From contig NC_090177.1 in assembly GCF_024679245.1 (NCBI RefSeq), positions 41,984,518 through 42,048,517 on the forward strand: a stretch of DNA of 64,000 nt, read 5' to 3'. The notes beneath the pieces are model-generated. The model searched no databases, had not been told where the DNA came from, and saw only the letters and a program-made list of their open reading frames with translations. Positions 1 to 10,769 of this stretch are shown here, piece by piece. Numbering within the stretch: position 1 is the stretch's first letter; each line of letters starts with the position of its first letter. The position numbers and the translations under genes are program-made. Origin of the DNA: Pseudorasbora parva (taxonomy: Eukaryota > Chordata > Actinopteri > Cypriniformes > Gobionidae).

Positions 1-2659
1 TCCCCGCTCACGCTGAGGCTGAGCGCGGATGCACGTCACATTCCCTCGGATGGGGTCGGCGATCTAGCGACTGACGAGACTAATCACGAATGCTCGTAGG
101 GATGGCTGGTGAGAAGGGAAATTAATTTCTCAGCCATCCTGACTGTGTATGCTGAGCCGATGGCTGTTATGAGCGCGCTGCATGCAGGCTGCGGCCGTCA
201 TGTGGGCGCATTAAAGGAGAGATCGCTCGTTTAAACGGAATGATCGATTTCTCCCCGGCCATAAAACCGTCGGCTCAGTTGAGCTTTTCCATTCCTTCCT
301 GATCTCCTGACTGAGATCGTGAGGGTATGGAAGAACCCATATTCAGTGTATTCACGGACATCAGCGGGTGTTAAATGCTGATGTTTGGAGGATGGGTGTT
401 CTAGCTCCAACCCTGCCATCTGAGCTTCTTTCAACTATGTTTCAAGAAGTTTAGATGGCGGGGCATACACGGCAGCGGGTCAGCCTGGTGCTACTTTTAC
501 GCCGTGTCGGTGTTGCAAGTATACTGGGAAGACCTGCTGAGGGATCTCAATCAGGGAAAATACCCTGACCCGCGTCGCAGCTGTGCGCCATATCAGCGAT
601 AGCAGGGCCTGAGGGCCAGTGTCACAGAAGCGCGGGTGGTGGTGTCCGAGGACCCGCACACCGCTGAGATCCGGGTCCCAGGCAGGCGGGAGGCGTCACG
701 GTATACGGACCAGTGACGGGGCCTGAGTGCCAACATCGCCTCTCATGCTCCCCGCGGTTAAGGGCGGGGCGCAAAGAGGCGGACTCCCACATAAGAGGAA
801 TAGTATCACAACGCTGTTGGCGTGAATGAAATATCCCTCCCTTAGGTGGGTGAGTTAAGAATTACATCTCATTTACTGCTCTTCTTCATTTTCTCCCCAG
901 GCGCTTCTTACATCCGGCCCTGAGGGGGGCCATGACGATGATACTCTAGACCCCGCCTGGCTGGGCTGTGAGAAGCGCACCATCAGGCGGTTGCGCTCCC
1001 AAACATGCATACTGTGAGTAAAACTAATGTGTGGATATCGTCAAGCAGGAGGCGAGCTGGTAAGTCCCCCTTGCGAGGGAAACATTTATTATTTATGTTG
1101 TGTGAGACTTCATGCTCCCCGCCAAGGGTTTGGGGATCACGGTATCGATGGAGGACACCATAGGGCCCTGTAGTTCCCCTGTCCGGTGGCTAGAACGATT
1201 TTTTAGATGCCGTTATGTGGTATGTCTAGAGCTAGCTTTGCTAGGAGAGAATAGCCGCCATTGTATGTACAGCTGTGCGAACAGTTTTTTTGCCTTCTCT
1301 CTGTGTGATGAAGCAGTATTGAGGCAACCGCTCATTCTTGTAGGAATGTGCTGTTGTTTTAGGCGAGTGTGCTCTCCTAGTCAAACAGGAAGCTCTTAGC
1401 CACCCCAGGGTAAAGCGGTCAACGTTGCCCCTCGTGGAATTTCATAGACGGGAGGGTGAGTTTAGGCTTACGCACGAACTACAGATTTATGTCTAGCCTC
1501 GCAGGGCTTAGACGGAGTATTATTGAGGTTTTTTCGCTTCCCCGAGCCGCGTATAATACTCTTATGTAGGCTGGCCCTCTCCGGGCCACTGCATCGGTTG
1601 GCCTAGGCTTTTGCGGGATGGGGGGCATTTCTTTCCAAAGAAGGAAAGTAATTATCGCCCGAGGCCCTCGGTTTGAATATTGCAGGGCATTTCCTTTCGC
1701 ATCCCTAGTCAGCCTCCTCTTACATTAGAGTCGTCCGGCCAAGGCCCGCCCCCTTCTCTGCGTTTTGGGGTTTTTAGTAATGCAGGTTGGTGTGAAGCAG
1801 AATGAACAGCGACTTAGCCAGTGGTCGTGGGGCGGGGTTTGGCGTCCCACGCTTGTACGCAGGTGGGCTATTTTTGCGAAAACCCCGCTTTCCAGAGCTT
1901 GTTGTGGCTGCCACCTTCTGGCGGCCCCTGGCCCCATCCTGGAGGATGTTGGGCCGGTGGGTAGCATATTTGTGAATATTTTTTTTTTGCCCTCTGCTCT
2001 GTGTCTTCTGCTCCACCTTTTAGGGCTCGGGTTGAGCTGCACTCGCAACCTGCGTGCTTCGTAATGGTTCGGTCGGATGCTCCCCTGGAAGCCGAAGCAT
2101 TGCCATGGCTGACGCCCTAGCGTGAACGGTAGGCCGATGCATGAAGGAAAAAAAGAGCGGCCGCCCTGACGCAGGTGACGTAAGTTGTACTCCCCTCGCT
2201 TTGAGGGTCTAGGTACTTTCTGCTGAGTACACTGCTTTTGGCAATGTGTTTAGGCTATGTCTGTAGGCACTGCCGGATGGGACTGCGTCATCGCATGGAG
2301 GACCCCGTGAGCCTCCGGGATGAAGCCAGCCCCGGGAGGGGCATGGGCTACCAGCTGGCTGTGAGCAGCCAGCTTGGGCAGTCCTGGCAGTGGACTCTGA
2401 GCAGGAGGCCTCAGCAGGCCTCCTTCCGGGTGAGTCGCGACATCGGGCCAATGTGCGCCTGGGAGAAATATCCCCGACGATGTCGGCTTCGGCAGTACCT
2501 CGTCGACAAGCAGGACCATCATGGCCTCCCTGGGGTGATTCCCCAGGTGGTAACTGGATGTCTAGGTCTTCGTCAGCCAAGCAGACAGCCACTGTCAGCC
2601 CGACTTGGAGCGGCCAGCATTCATCCGACCTGCCAGCGAGCATTCGTCGCTGGCATGGC

Positions 2660-3650
2660 TACAAGCCCAGTTAGTAGGCCTCCCTAGGCCTCCCTGAGGG
2701 CCTGCTGGGGTGCAGCAGGCCTTGCCGGGCTTCCCTTGAGGGGGTATTCCCGTGCTTCAGGTGTTAGACGGCAGGTAGTAGGCCTCACCAGGCCTCCCTG
2801 AGGGCCTGCTGTGGTAGCAGTAAGCCTCGTCTGGCTTCCCCCAAGGGGTCGTTCCTGGGCTTCAGTCACTGGATGATAGGTAGTAGGCCTCGCGGGGCCT
2901 CCCTGAGGGCCTGCTGGGATGCAGCAGGCCTCATCTGGCTTCCCCTGAGGGGGTACTCCAGGTAACTAGCGCTGGATAACAGTTCCTGGGCTCCAGTCAC
3001 CAGATGGCAGGTAGCAGGCCTCACCAGGCCTCCCGGAGGGCCTGCTGGGTTGCAGCAGGCCTCATCTGGCTTCCCCTGAGGGGGTGGTCCAGGGCCTCGG
3101 CCACTGGGTGACAGGGATTAGGCCTCGCTAGGCCTCCCGGAGGGTGAGCCCCGGTTCCCGGTTCCTATGACAGTGAGCATGGTTGCTAGCCAGGGCGGCT
3201 AGCATGATCTGCTAACAGGTAGCAGGCCTCACCAGGCCTCCCTGAGGTCGTTCCCTGGTCTCAGTGCCGGCTACGAGTAGCCTGGCAAGTAGTAGGCCCT
3301 GCGGGGCCTCCCAGGGGGAATGAGTTCCTTGGACGGAGACACATAACTGGCTCAAGCTGACAGCTAGTGGTTCCTGCCATCAGGCTTCGGTCCTAGCCGG
3401 CAGCACCTGATGGCGGGCGCATACTCTAGCACGACGAGTTTACACTGCTGCTATGCGGTCCTTACAGGACAGGGACTTGCATAGGTTGCCTACAGCATGG
3501 TACCTACCAGGCAGGCTTAAGAGCTCCCCTCTTAGGAGGGTTGTCTGTGAGCTTACGGCCGCCTGGGCCTGGTCAGTTGGTCGTAGGCCCCTCGGGGCCT
3601 CCCTGTGAGATCAGCCTGTAGGCCTTCTCAGGCCTCCTGAGCACCCCTGT
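2660..3650. repeat. Degenerate tandem repeat, unit about 105-130 bp
   Basis: The phrase AGGCCTCCCTGAGGGCCTGC recurs, followed by GCAGCAGGCCT and then CTTCCCCTGAGGGGG. Copies begin near 2672, 2779, 2883, 3017, 3117, 3223, 3293 and 3590. Spacing is about 105 bp at first and irregular later. Each copy is rich in short AGGCCT palindromes. It lies inside the GC-rich non-coding repeat. No coding function is apparent. Confidence 0.7.
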
Positions 3651-4205
3651 AATGTATGTGCTCGGTAGATCCTAGGATCGAGCAGCTGACTCCCCTCGCT
3701 AGCAAGGGTGGGAAAGCACTACGCTGAGCGCTGTTCTCCAGGATAGCCCGTCTCTGAGTTCCGGCCTGAGGCGGACACTGCCAGTTCGCAGTCCCTCAGC
3801 TTGATGCCTCTCCAGAGGCGAGTTTCCAGAGGCTCTGTTGTTAACAGACTGGGCTGGCAGACGGAAGCGTCCCGCATAGTGACGCCAGGTCGAGCCTCCC
3901 TGGTGGCATTCGGTGAAGTTCTTCCTGAATAGTGACTGGCTGGGGCGCCCTCGGGTCCCCTAGCCACATTCCCTTAAAGGAACCCCTTCTTTCGAACAGG
4001 TTGGTTCCAGGCCTTTGAGCGGCCGGGGTAGGGTACATGAAGGTGCCCCAAGGCCACAGCTCGGGCTATGACCGTAGGGAATGCTGTCACTGACAGCCTA
4101 ATGTGACCAGAGGGGGAGTGGTTCAGGCATTTCAGTTGAATTTGCTTGTCCTGACAGTTGTCACTGCCAGTAGGCATGCACTCCCCTCGGCATGGCGGCG
4201 TGGGT

Positions 4206-4582
4206 ATATCGTTCCCCATAGCGTCAGCTGACGCAGCTCGAGTTCCCTTTCGAAAGGGAACGTCCCCGGTTACGAATGTAACCTTAGTTCCCTGAGAACA
4301 GGGAACGAGACGCTGCGTCACTTTTGCCATGCCTCTGGGCCTGCCTGCGAACAGTCCCTTCAGACGAAGAAGCTGGTGTCATGTTTGCAAGGCGCCCTTA
4401 TATACTTCCTGGTCGCACCTTGATGACATCATAGGCTGTCGCCGGTCAATAGGATTGCTGTGGTTTGATAGTAGCTCAGACACCGGTCACGCTGGAGGCG
4501 TTCCCCATAGCGTCAGCTGACGCAGCGTCTCGTTCCCTGTTCTCAGGGAACTAAGGTTACATTCGTAACCGGGGACGTTTTT
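4206..4582. repeat. Inverted terminal module of the DIRS-like repeat
   Basis: The block near 4250-4325 and the block near 4505-4580 are inverted copies: GTTCCCTGAGAACAGGGAAC in one, and its complement beside GTAACCGGGGACGT in the other. About 180 bp of spacer separates them. DIRS elements carry inverted terminal repeats plus an internal complementary region beside the right terminus, and this pair fits that layout. The homologous pair in the coding DIRS copy is at 56415-56530 and 56700-56785. Confidence 0.6.
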
Positions 4583-4875
4583 TGTACAACTTGTTAATAA
4601 TGCTACACAAAAGAACGAGTAGCCTGTATTGTCAACTTCTGAAAACAAATTTATGTAACTGGCAAGCTGTAATGAAACTTGCATATTCTTTCAAGAAAAA
4701 CATGAACATTACAACTTTGTTTAAATAAAACAGCTTGTTACATTATTGTGCAAATAACTTAAGAAAAATATATATACCCAATCAATAAAAAAATAAAACT
4801 ATCTCTTCTTTGTATAAAGTTTAAGGAAAGCAATTTTGAAAAACATACAAGTCACCTGGAAGAAAAAAATCCACT

Positions 4876-5744
4876 TTATGGAAGAGAGGGGGGATGAGAC
4901 TGCGGTTTTGGGTGAGACACAGGTGTGGCACTTGGAGCAGGGGGGCCAAATTGAACCTCAGAAGGAGCAAGATAGCTAGGGTATGGGCTATAATTGAATG
5001 GTGTGGTAGGAGGAAATGCTGTTGGCCTAAGGCAGTGAAATAACTGCATAATCAAATCTCTGTTCTCCCTCGAACGCCTCTCATCAGCCTCCATCCTTCT
5101 CATTTCAAAATCGAGGCGACACCTCTCAAAATCCATCCGGTTCCTCTCAGCTTCCTTCTCCCATTCCAGTCGGTCCCTCTCGTACCGCATGAACTCCCCA
5201 CCTGAAGCAGCTTCATGCTGGAAAATGCGGTCAAGGCCCTTTTCCACAGCTTCCATGACTTGTGTTTTCTTCCCTTTACGTTTACGTCCCCCTGTAAAAA
5301 AACAAACAAAAAAACAATAAGATTGGTAGACAGACATACACATATGATTCTTTGAGAAGAGTGATTTATGTGAGGAGTTACATTTATACACAGAAATATA
5401 CACAGAAAAAATGTATTTAAATGAACCACTACCATTGCTTGGGGTTGGATCTGGCCCTGGAGATGGTTGTGAACATCTTGCGGGAATTGAACTGGGTCCT
5501 GCAACATTCTCTTGATTGTCAGGTAGAGATTCTGTTGTGCTAGATGTAGTATCTTGCTCGAGATAGTTGGAAGAAGTGCTAGGCGCTGTGAAGACGAAAA
5601 TATCTTTGCAATTATTGATCGCTAAAGAAGAGTATGAGATAACCGAGACGTCTTTTTTATAGACCTTAAATAGACCACTGATCATTTGTTTATATTTAAC
5701 TATACTTTAATGTTATTTCATCTTATCAACAGCATATATATATA

Positions 5745-5811
<67 letters not shown>

Positions 5812-6636
5812 GATATGCTGTAAACAGTGAAGTTGAATATACCTTCATATACTGAAATTACATTTCAGAATGTATTACAGGGCCTTACAGAATGTTCTTT
5901 GCTAAAATGTACTACAAATGTTACACATTTATTAATGTACATATTACTACAAGCTAAAATATGTAGCACAATATATTTTACAATGTTTTGAACAACATTT
6001 TCAAAAATATATGTATACATTTTGAATGACAGACAGACAGACAGACAGGTAGACATGCTGTATGGGTAACTTGGACAATTAGTGAAATTATCAATACCAA
6101 AAGCATATACCGGTCGATAGAAATTAGGCAACATAAATAACGAAATAGTACGCCTACCTACGAGTTCAGACTGGCGCTCATCCTCCGAACTTCGATTATC
6201 CATATGATCCTCGCCCGGATCTGTTATTGGTCGGCAACCTAAAGGAGAGAGGAACGTCTACTCAGATAATGTTGCAGGAAGCCAATGGCTACCCAGAGAA
6301 ATTAACTGATAACAAGTTATTCTTACCCAATACTGCATCCATTTCTTCAAAATATGGGGACTTCTTCGGATCACTGCCAGTCCGTCTGTTGTGCTTAATG
6401 CAGTCTCTGTACCTTTTTTTCAGGTAGTCGATTCTATCCTTCAGTTTTCCCCAATCTCCAAAATCGTCCTCAACTTTGGGACATTTACTTACAACTTCTT
6501 GATAAATCTGTTCCCAAATAGTGTGATTATGCACCATGGTCTCAAACTGCCTCTGAAAACGACGTTCTCCCCAAACCGAGATTAAACACAGCGTTTCCTC
6601 CCTGCTCCAGTTTCGCGTTTTTCTAGTTGGCGCCAT
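4876..6636 (-). CDS. Myb/SANT-like (trihelix-type) DNA-binding protein, four exons
   Basis: I reconstruct the CDS as complement(4876-5291, 5433-5585, 6158-6238, 6327-6636): 960 bases, 319 residues plus stop. Every intron begins GT, ends AG and interrupts after the first base of a glycine or alanine codon (donors GGTAAGA, GGTAGGC, GGTAGTG; acceptors TTTAG, CACAG, TACAG). Exon 1 encodes a Myb/SANT-like domain (about residues 8-100) starting NWSREETLCLISVW and including YLKKRYRDCIKHN. Exon 3 is Ser/Thr/Pro-rich. Exon 4 starts with a basic GGRKRKGKK stretch, then a charged helix (RYERDRLEWEKEAERNR) likely to form a coiled coil, and a Pro-rich tail. The ATG is in good context (AAACATGG). Such domains occur in nuclear host proteins and in the DNA-binding partner protein of Harbinger transposons. 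No Harbinger nuclease is seen here, so host gene versus transposon-derived gene is unresolved. Confidence 0.72.
5747..5807. repeat. (TG)n microsatellite
   Basis: About 30 uninterrupted TG dinucleotides within intron 2 of the Myb/SANT-like gene. A short GACA run (about 6028-6052) lies in the same intron. Confidence 0.97.
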
Positions 6637-7279
6637 GTTTGTGTTTGCTCACGTGATAACAGGAAGCAACGTCATACGCACATGACGACAAGGTCATTGT
6701 GGTGCGTAAAGGGAGTTACTCCTCCCACTTCTACTAGTTTTACTGAGATGTCTTATCCCGTGCGAATTGACCATTAATATTACAGACGTCCTGAGGTAAA
6801 ACTACTTTACCCCCACGTCCCCAGGTTAAACTAATCCAGTCCGAATAGGGCTTAAGTCAGGGTAGGCAAGTTCAAGTTCAGTCCTAGAAGTTTGATGTCC
6901 TCCTTAGTTTAGCTCCAACCCTTTTACGCCACCATAGTATTAAAACTCATGGCTCCCGGCATGCATTGCAGCATTAAGTACTTCACCATTGTTGATATTC
7001 ATAAGCTGATTCTGATTTGTGTGCGTCTAAACTTTTCCCCCCTTAGAATATTTTTAAAAATAAATTTAAAATTTGTGGCAAGCAAATATTGTGTGTGATG
7101 TTTAGTGATGAGTTGTCATTATTCTTCATGATACATTTTGTTTGCGGCTTATTTTATTTTACAGTGTTTTGTTTTAAACTGTAACAAACCACAAATTGAC
7201 TTAAAAATGCAAAAATTCTGTTTCAAAGGACCATTTGTGTACCTTCAAAGGTACAGTTATTTGTTTTGTTCCCCAAGGA

Positions 7280-7337
<58 letters not shown>

Positions 7338-7479
7338 CTCTAAATTAGATAATTATTATAATAATCATTTTTATTTTGTTACATTTATATAGTGCTTTTC
7401 AAGGCACATTTATTTGGCTTTGTGTTATTCAGTTTGGCATTTTAACCTTTATCTTTTAAATCTGTGTATATTTTTTCAG
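6637..7479. other. Non-coding stretch with a (CA)n microsatellite
   Basis: No exon could be recognised. A (CA)n run occupies 7283-7335. The right end is the polypyrimidine tract and AG acceptor of the sialyltransferase exon. CpG-containing sequence just beyond 6636 could include the promoter of the divergent Myb/SANT-like gene, but no specific element is visible. Confidence 0.6.
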
Positions 7480-7563
7480 GTTTAACTTGGCTCCCATTAA
7501 TGGCAGTGATGTTGGAGTAAAGACTGATCTAGTGACCATCAATCCCAGTCAGCTCTTGGCAGA
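7480..7563 (+). CDS. Alpha-2,8-sialyltransferase (ST8SIA family), penultimate coding exon
   Basis: An 84-base exon bounded by TTTTTTCAG and GAGTAAGA. It reads FNLAPINGSDVGVKTDLVTI then NPSQLLA, the C-terminal part of sialylmotif L of ST8SIA enzymes (family pattern RCNL.P......DVG.KT.LVT.NPS). It ends two bases into a codon, which exactly matches the exon starting at 15318 (one base needed). Enzymes of this family are Golgi type II membrane proteins that add alpha-2,8-linked sialic acid to glycans. Earlier exons (signal anchor, stem, start of motif L) are not in the window and should lie upstream. Confidence 0.85.
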
Positions 7564-7627
7564 GTAAGACAATATTAACACAATTATTAAGTGATGAAAG
7601 TAATGTAAATGTTCATATATGTAGTTA

Positions 7628-8556
7628 TACACCGATCAGGCATAACATTATCTTCCTATTATTGTGTTGGCACCCCTTTTGCTGCCAAAATCAGCCCTGA
7701 CCCGTTGAGGCATGGACTCTACTAGAGCCTTGAAGGTGTGCTGTGGTATCTGGCACCAAGATGTTAGCAGCAGATCCTTTAAGTCCTGTAAGGTGCCTTC
7801 ATGGATCGGACTTGTTTGTTCAGCACATCCCACAGATGCTCGATTAGATTGAGATCTGGGGAATTTGGAGGCCAAGTCAACACCTCTTTGTTGTGCTCCT
7901 CAAACCATTCCTGAACCATTTTGTCGTTTCCATGAAAGGGTCTGCAACAATGCTTAGGTAGGTGGTGTCAAAGTAACATCCACATGGATGGAGGACCCAA
8001 GGTTTTCCAGCCCAAAGCATCACATTGCCTCCGCCGGATCGCCTTCTTCCCATAGTACATCCTGTTGCCATGTGTTCCCCAGGTAAGCGAGGCACACACA
8101 CCCGGCCATCCACGTGACATAAAAGAAAACGTGATTCATCAGACCAAGCCACCTTCTTTTATTGCTCCGTGGTCCAGTTCTGACTTTTGGTGGTGGTCAC
8201 CGCAGCATGAGCACCTTGACTGGTCTGTGGCTATGCCGCCCCATACGCAACAAACTGCGATGCTCTGTGTATTCTGACACCTTTCTTTCAGAACCAGCAT
8301 TAACTTCTTGAGCAATTTAACCTACTGTAGCTTGTCTGTTCTGTTCTGTTTTGTTTTCGCTCCCCACATGCATCAATGAGCCTTGGCCGCCCATGACCCT
8401 GTGGCCGGTTCTCCACTGTTCCTTCTTTGGAGCACTTTTGATAGAGACTGACCACTGCAGACCAGGAACAGCCCACAAGAGCTGCAGTTTTGGAGATGCT
8501 CTGACCCAGTCGTCTAACCGTCACAATTTGGCCCTTGCCAAACTCGCTCAAATCCT
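7628..8556 (-). pseudogene. Tc1/mariner-type transposase remnant
   Basis: Minus-strand fragments in several frames. 8300-8551 holds the N-terminal helix-turn-helix ([20 protein letters not shown] then a GHGRPR linker). 7877-8152 holds part of the DDE catalytic domain (WSDESRFLL, VMLWAG). 7648-7875 corresponds to the C-terminal region. Frame changes and stops show it is inactive. The left end ACACCGATCAGGCATAACAT matches the terminal repeat of a common fish Tc1 family. The right end runs into L2 sequence. Confidence 0.85.
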
Positions 8557-10769
8557 TACACTTCAGTTCAATTCAATTCAATTTAATTCGCATTTATTCA
8601 TATAGCACTTTTCACAATACAAATTATTTCAAAGCAGAAAATGCATGTGTCTAGATTACAATTTAAAGTGGTTTGTTATCAGAGGAGATAGTGTCCAAGT
8701 TATGTATTTCAGAAATGTCATTATATACAAAGCACACAGTTAACTAACACTATATCATTAATCAATATAAAAATAAATTAAGGCACAGACAAAGGGCTAT
8801 GTATAAAGGGAATAGGCCTGCATATTGTTAACAATGATTAGAGTATATAGAAAATTGAGCATGAGTGCAGTGCATGTTGATGCAGAGCTGCGTCATCTAA
8901 AGTCCTTGCAGGAGTTCCAGTTGTCTCTTCACATGTGATGGTCATCTGAAATAAGAGGCTGGATCCAGTCTGGAGCTGACACTCTCTAGATAAAACAGAA
9001 AATGAAAATAATTAGCGTAGCTGCTGTTTAAAGAATGAAGCAAAAACTATTATGTGCACTGATATAAGGGAAGTACAAGACTATGAGATGCATTATGTGA
9101 ATGCTTGGCTAAAGAGATGCATCTTTAATCTTGATTTAAACTGGGAGTCTGAGCCCCGAAAATTATCAGGAAGGCTGTTCCAGAGTTTTGGTGCCAAAGA
9201 TGAAAACGTTCTTCCTTCTTTAGTAGACTTCCTATATCCTAGGTACTACCAGAAGCCCAGAGTTTTGTGATCTTAAAGATCATAATGGATTATTGGGCGA
9301 TAGAAGATCAGTTAAATACACAGGAGCTAAACCGTTTAGGGCCTTATAGGTTAGTAGCAATACTTTATAATTGATACAGAACTTAAAGCTACACTGTGTA
9401 ACTGTTTTTGTTCATTCTTAGCTCAAAACACTTTCTTTCAAAAATATATGTGCTCATTAATGTATATTCACTTCTTTCAAGTAATAAAGTATTCTGGTAA
9501 GTTTATAATATGCCATTGAAAATACATACGGGTGAGGGGTTCGAATGCCGTTCGCCATGTTGCTCCTCCATCTTGAAAGTACATTAGCCAAAGAGGGACA
9601 TACCCGTAAATTCTAGCTTCGCCTTTCGCGTTTTAACACTCGATGGCACCGTGTCTAATGTGAAGAGGGGGACTGCCATGTTAATCTTGGACTAAATCGG
9701 CCGCCGTAGGAGTTAAAACGAAATCCGATTTGAGAGGAACTGAAACTATTATTCCCTGGATGGTCATATACATTTACACCGCTAGCTGGGGGAAATTATC
9801 ACACAGTGTAGCTTTAATAGGTAACCAGTATATAGATGATAAAATTGGTGTTATATGATCATATATTCTTGACCTAGTAAGAACTCTAGCAGCTGCATTT
9901 TAGGCTAACTGTATCTTGTTTATTGGGATTTAGGACAGCCAGCTAGTAATGCATTACAGTAATCTAATCTAGAGGTCTTGAATGCATGAACTAACTTTTC
10001 TGCATCAGAGACAGATAGCATGTTCTGTAGCGTAGCAATGTTTCTGAGGTTGGAAGATGGCTGTTTTTGCAACATTTTAAATATGATTTTTGAAAGTCAA
10101 GTTGCTGTCTAATATAACACCCAGGTCTTTAACTGTAGTGGATAAAGTAACCACATCATTCTAAGTGCAAATTGATTACTAAGATATTCTGTGTAAAGGT
10201 TGTTGGTCCAATAAATAATATCTCAGTCTTATCTGAATTTAAGAGGAGAGAATTACAGGTCATCCAATATGTTATATCTTTAACACACTTGGATAATTTA
10301 GATATTTAATTTGGGCATGCTCAAATATATATGACTATGCAATATATAACTAAGTATCTTTGGCATAACAGTGGAAACTAATTCCATGTTTTCTTATAAT
10401 TTCACCATGTGGCAGCATATATATTAAAAATAGCAGGGGCTTACATAGATCCTTGCTGCACTCCATAATTTACCAACGTTATCTTTTCCTTGATTTTTCC
10501 TCATTTAAATGAACAAATTGGTGACGTTTTGTTATAAACCACGTTATAAACCACTTTAATGCCTGTCCCTAAATAACAGTATAATTATGTAGACGATATA
10601 AGAGTTTCAAATGCAGCACTAAAATTAAGTAAAACTAGTATTGAGATAGCCTTGGTCAGCAGCTAGAAGTAAGTAATTTGTCATTTTAACAAGCAGAGTT
10701 TCTGCACTATGATGGGGTCTGAATCCAGACTAAAATTGTTCATGGATATAGTTTTCTTGAAGTAAGAAC
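8557..10769 (-). pseudogene. 5'-truncated L2-type LINE, antisense
   Basis: The tail lies at 8557-8600 as repeated TTGAAT (read on the minus strand), next to AAAGTGCTATATGAATAAAT, the usual 3' end of L2-like fish LINEs. Reading up to 10769 gives decayed sequence matching, in antisense, the reverse-transcriptase part of this family as I recall it. All frames are broken. A TTAA-flanked MITE sits at 9387-9813, and the endonuclease LINE abuts it at 10770. Confidence 0.75.
9387..9813. mobile_element. TTAA-flanked MITE nested in the L2 LINE
   Basis: Termini AGCTACACTGTGTAA and the complement of ...ACACAGTGTAGCT are inverted repeats. TTAA lies on each side (9383-9386 and 9814-9817). Deleting the element and one TTAA restores CTTAATAGG, the sequence expected in the host LINE, so this is an insertion. 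TTAA duplication is typical of piggyBac and Kolobok families. No protein is encoded. Confidence 0.85.

Larger units (their letters stand above)
1..4585. mobile_element. Non-coding GC-rich repeat with a DIRS-type right terminus
   Basis: No convincing protein is encoded; open frames here are short and resemble no family I know. The right end carries an inverted terminal module. A block at about 4220-4320 (GTTCCC...GGGAAC hairpins, then TTACGAATGTAACC) is repeated in inverted form at 4520-4580, about 180 bp further on. Both blocks are preceded by the palindrome GCGTCAGCTGACGC. The same two-block arrangement closes the DIRS element at 53.4-56.8 kb, with diverged sequence. I infer a non-autonomous or decayed DIRS-like element. 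The left end lies outside the window, and the 1-2640 part could be something else. Confidence 0.45.

Noticed and set aside
1112..2687. Open frames of 95-149 codons in the GC-rich left repeat
   Set aside because: No recognisable domain; overlapping frames on both strands with high GC content are expected by chance.
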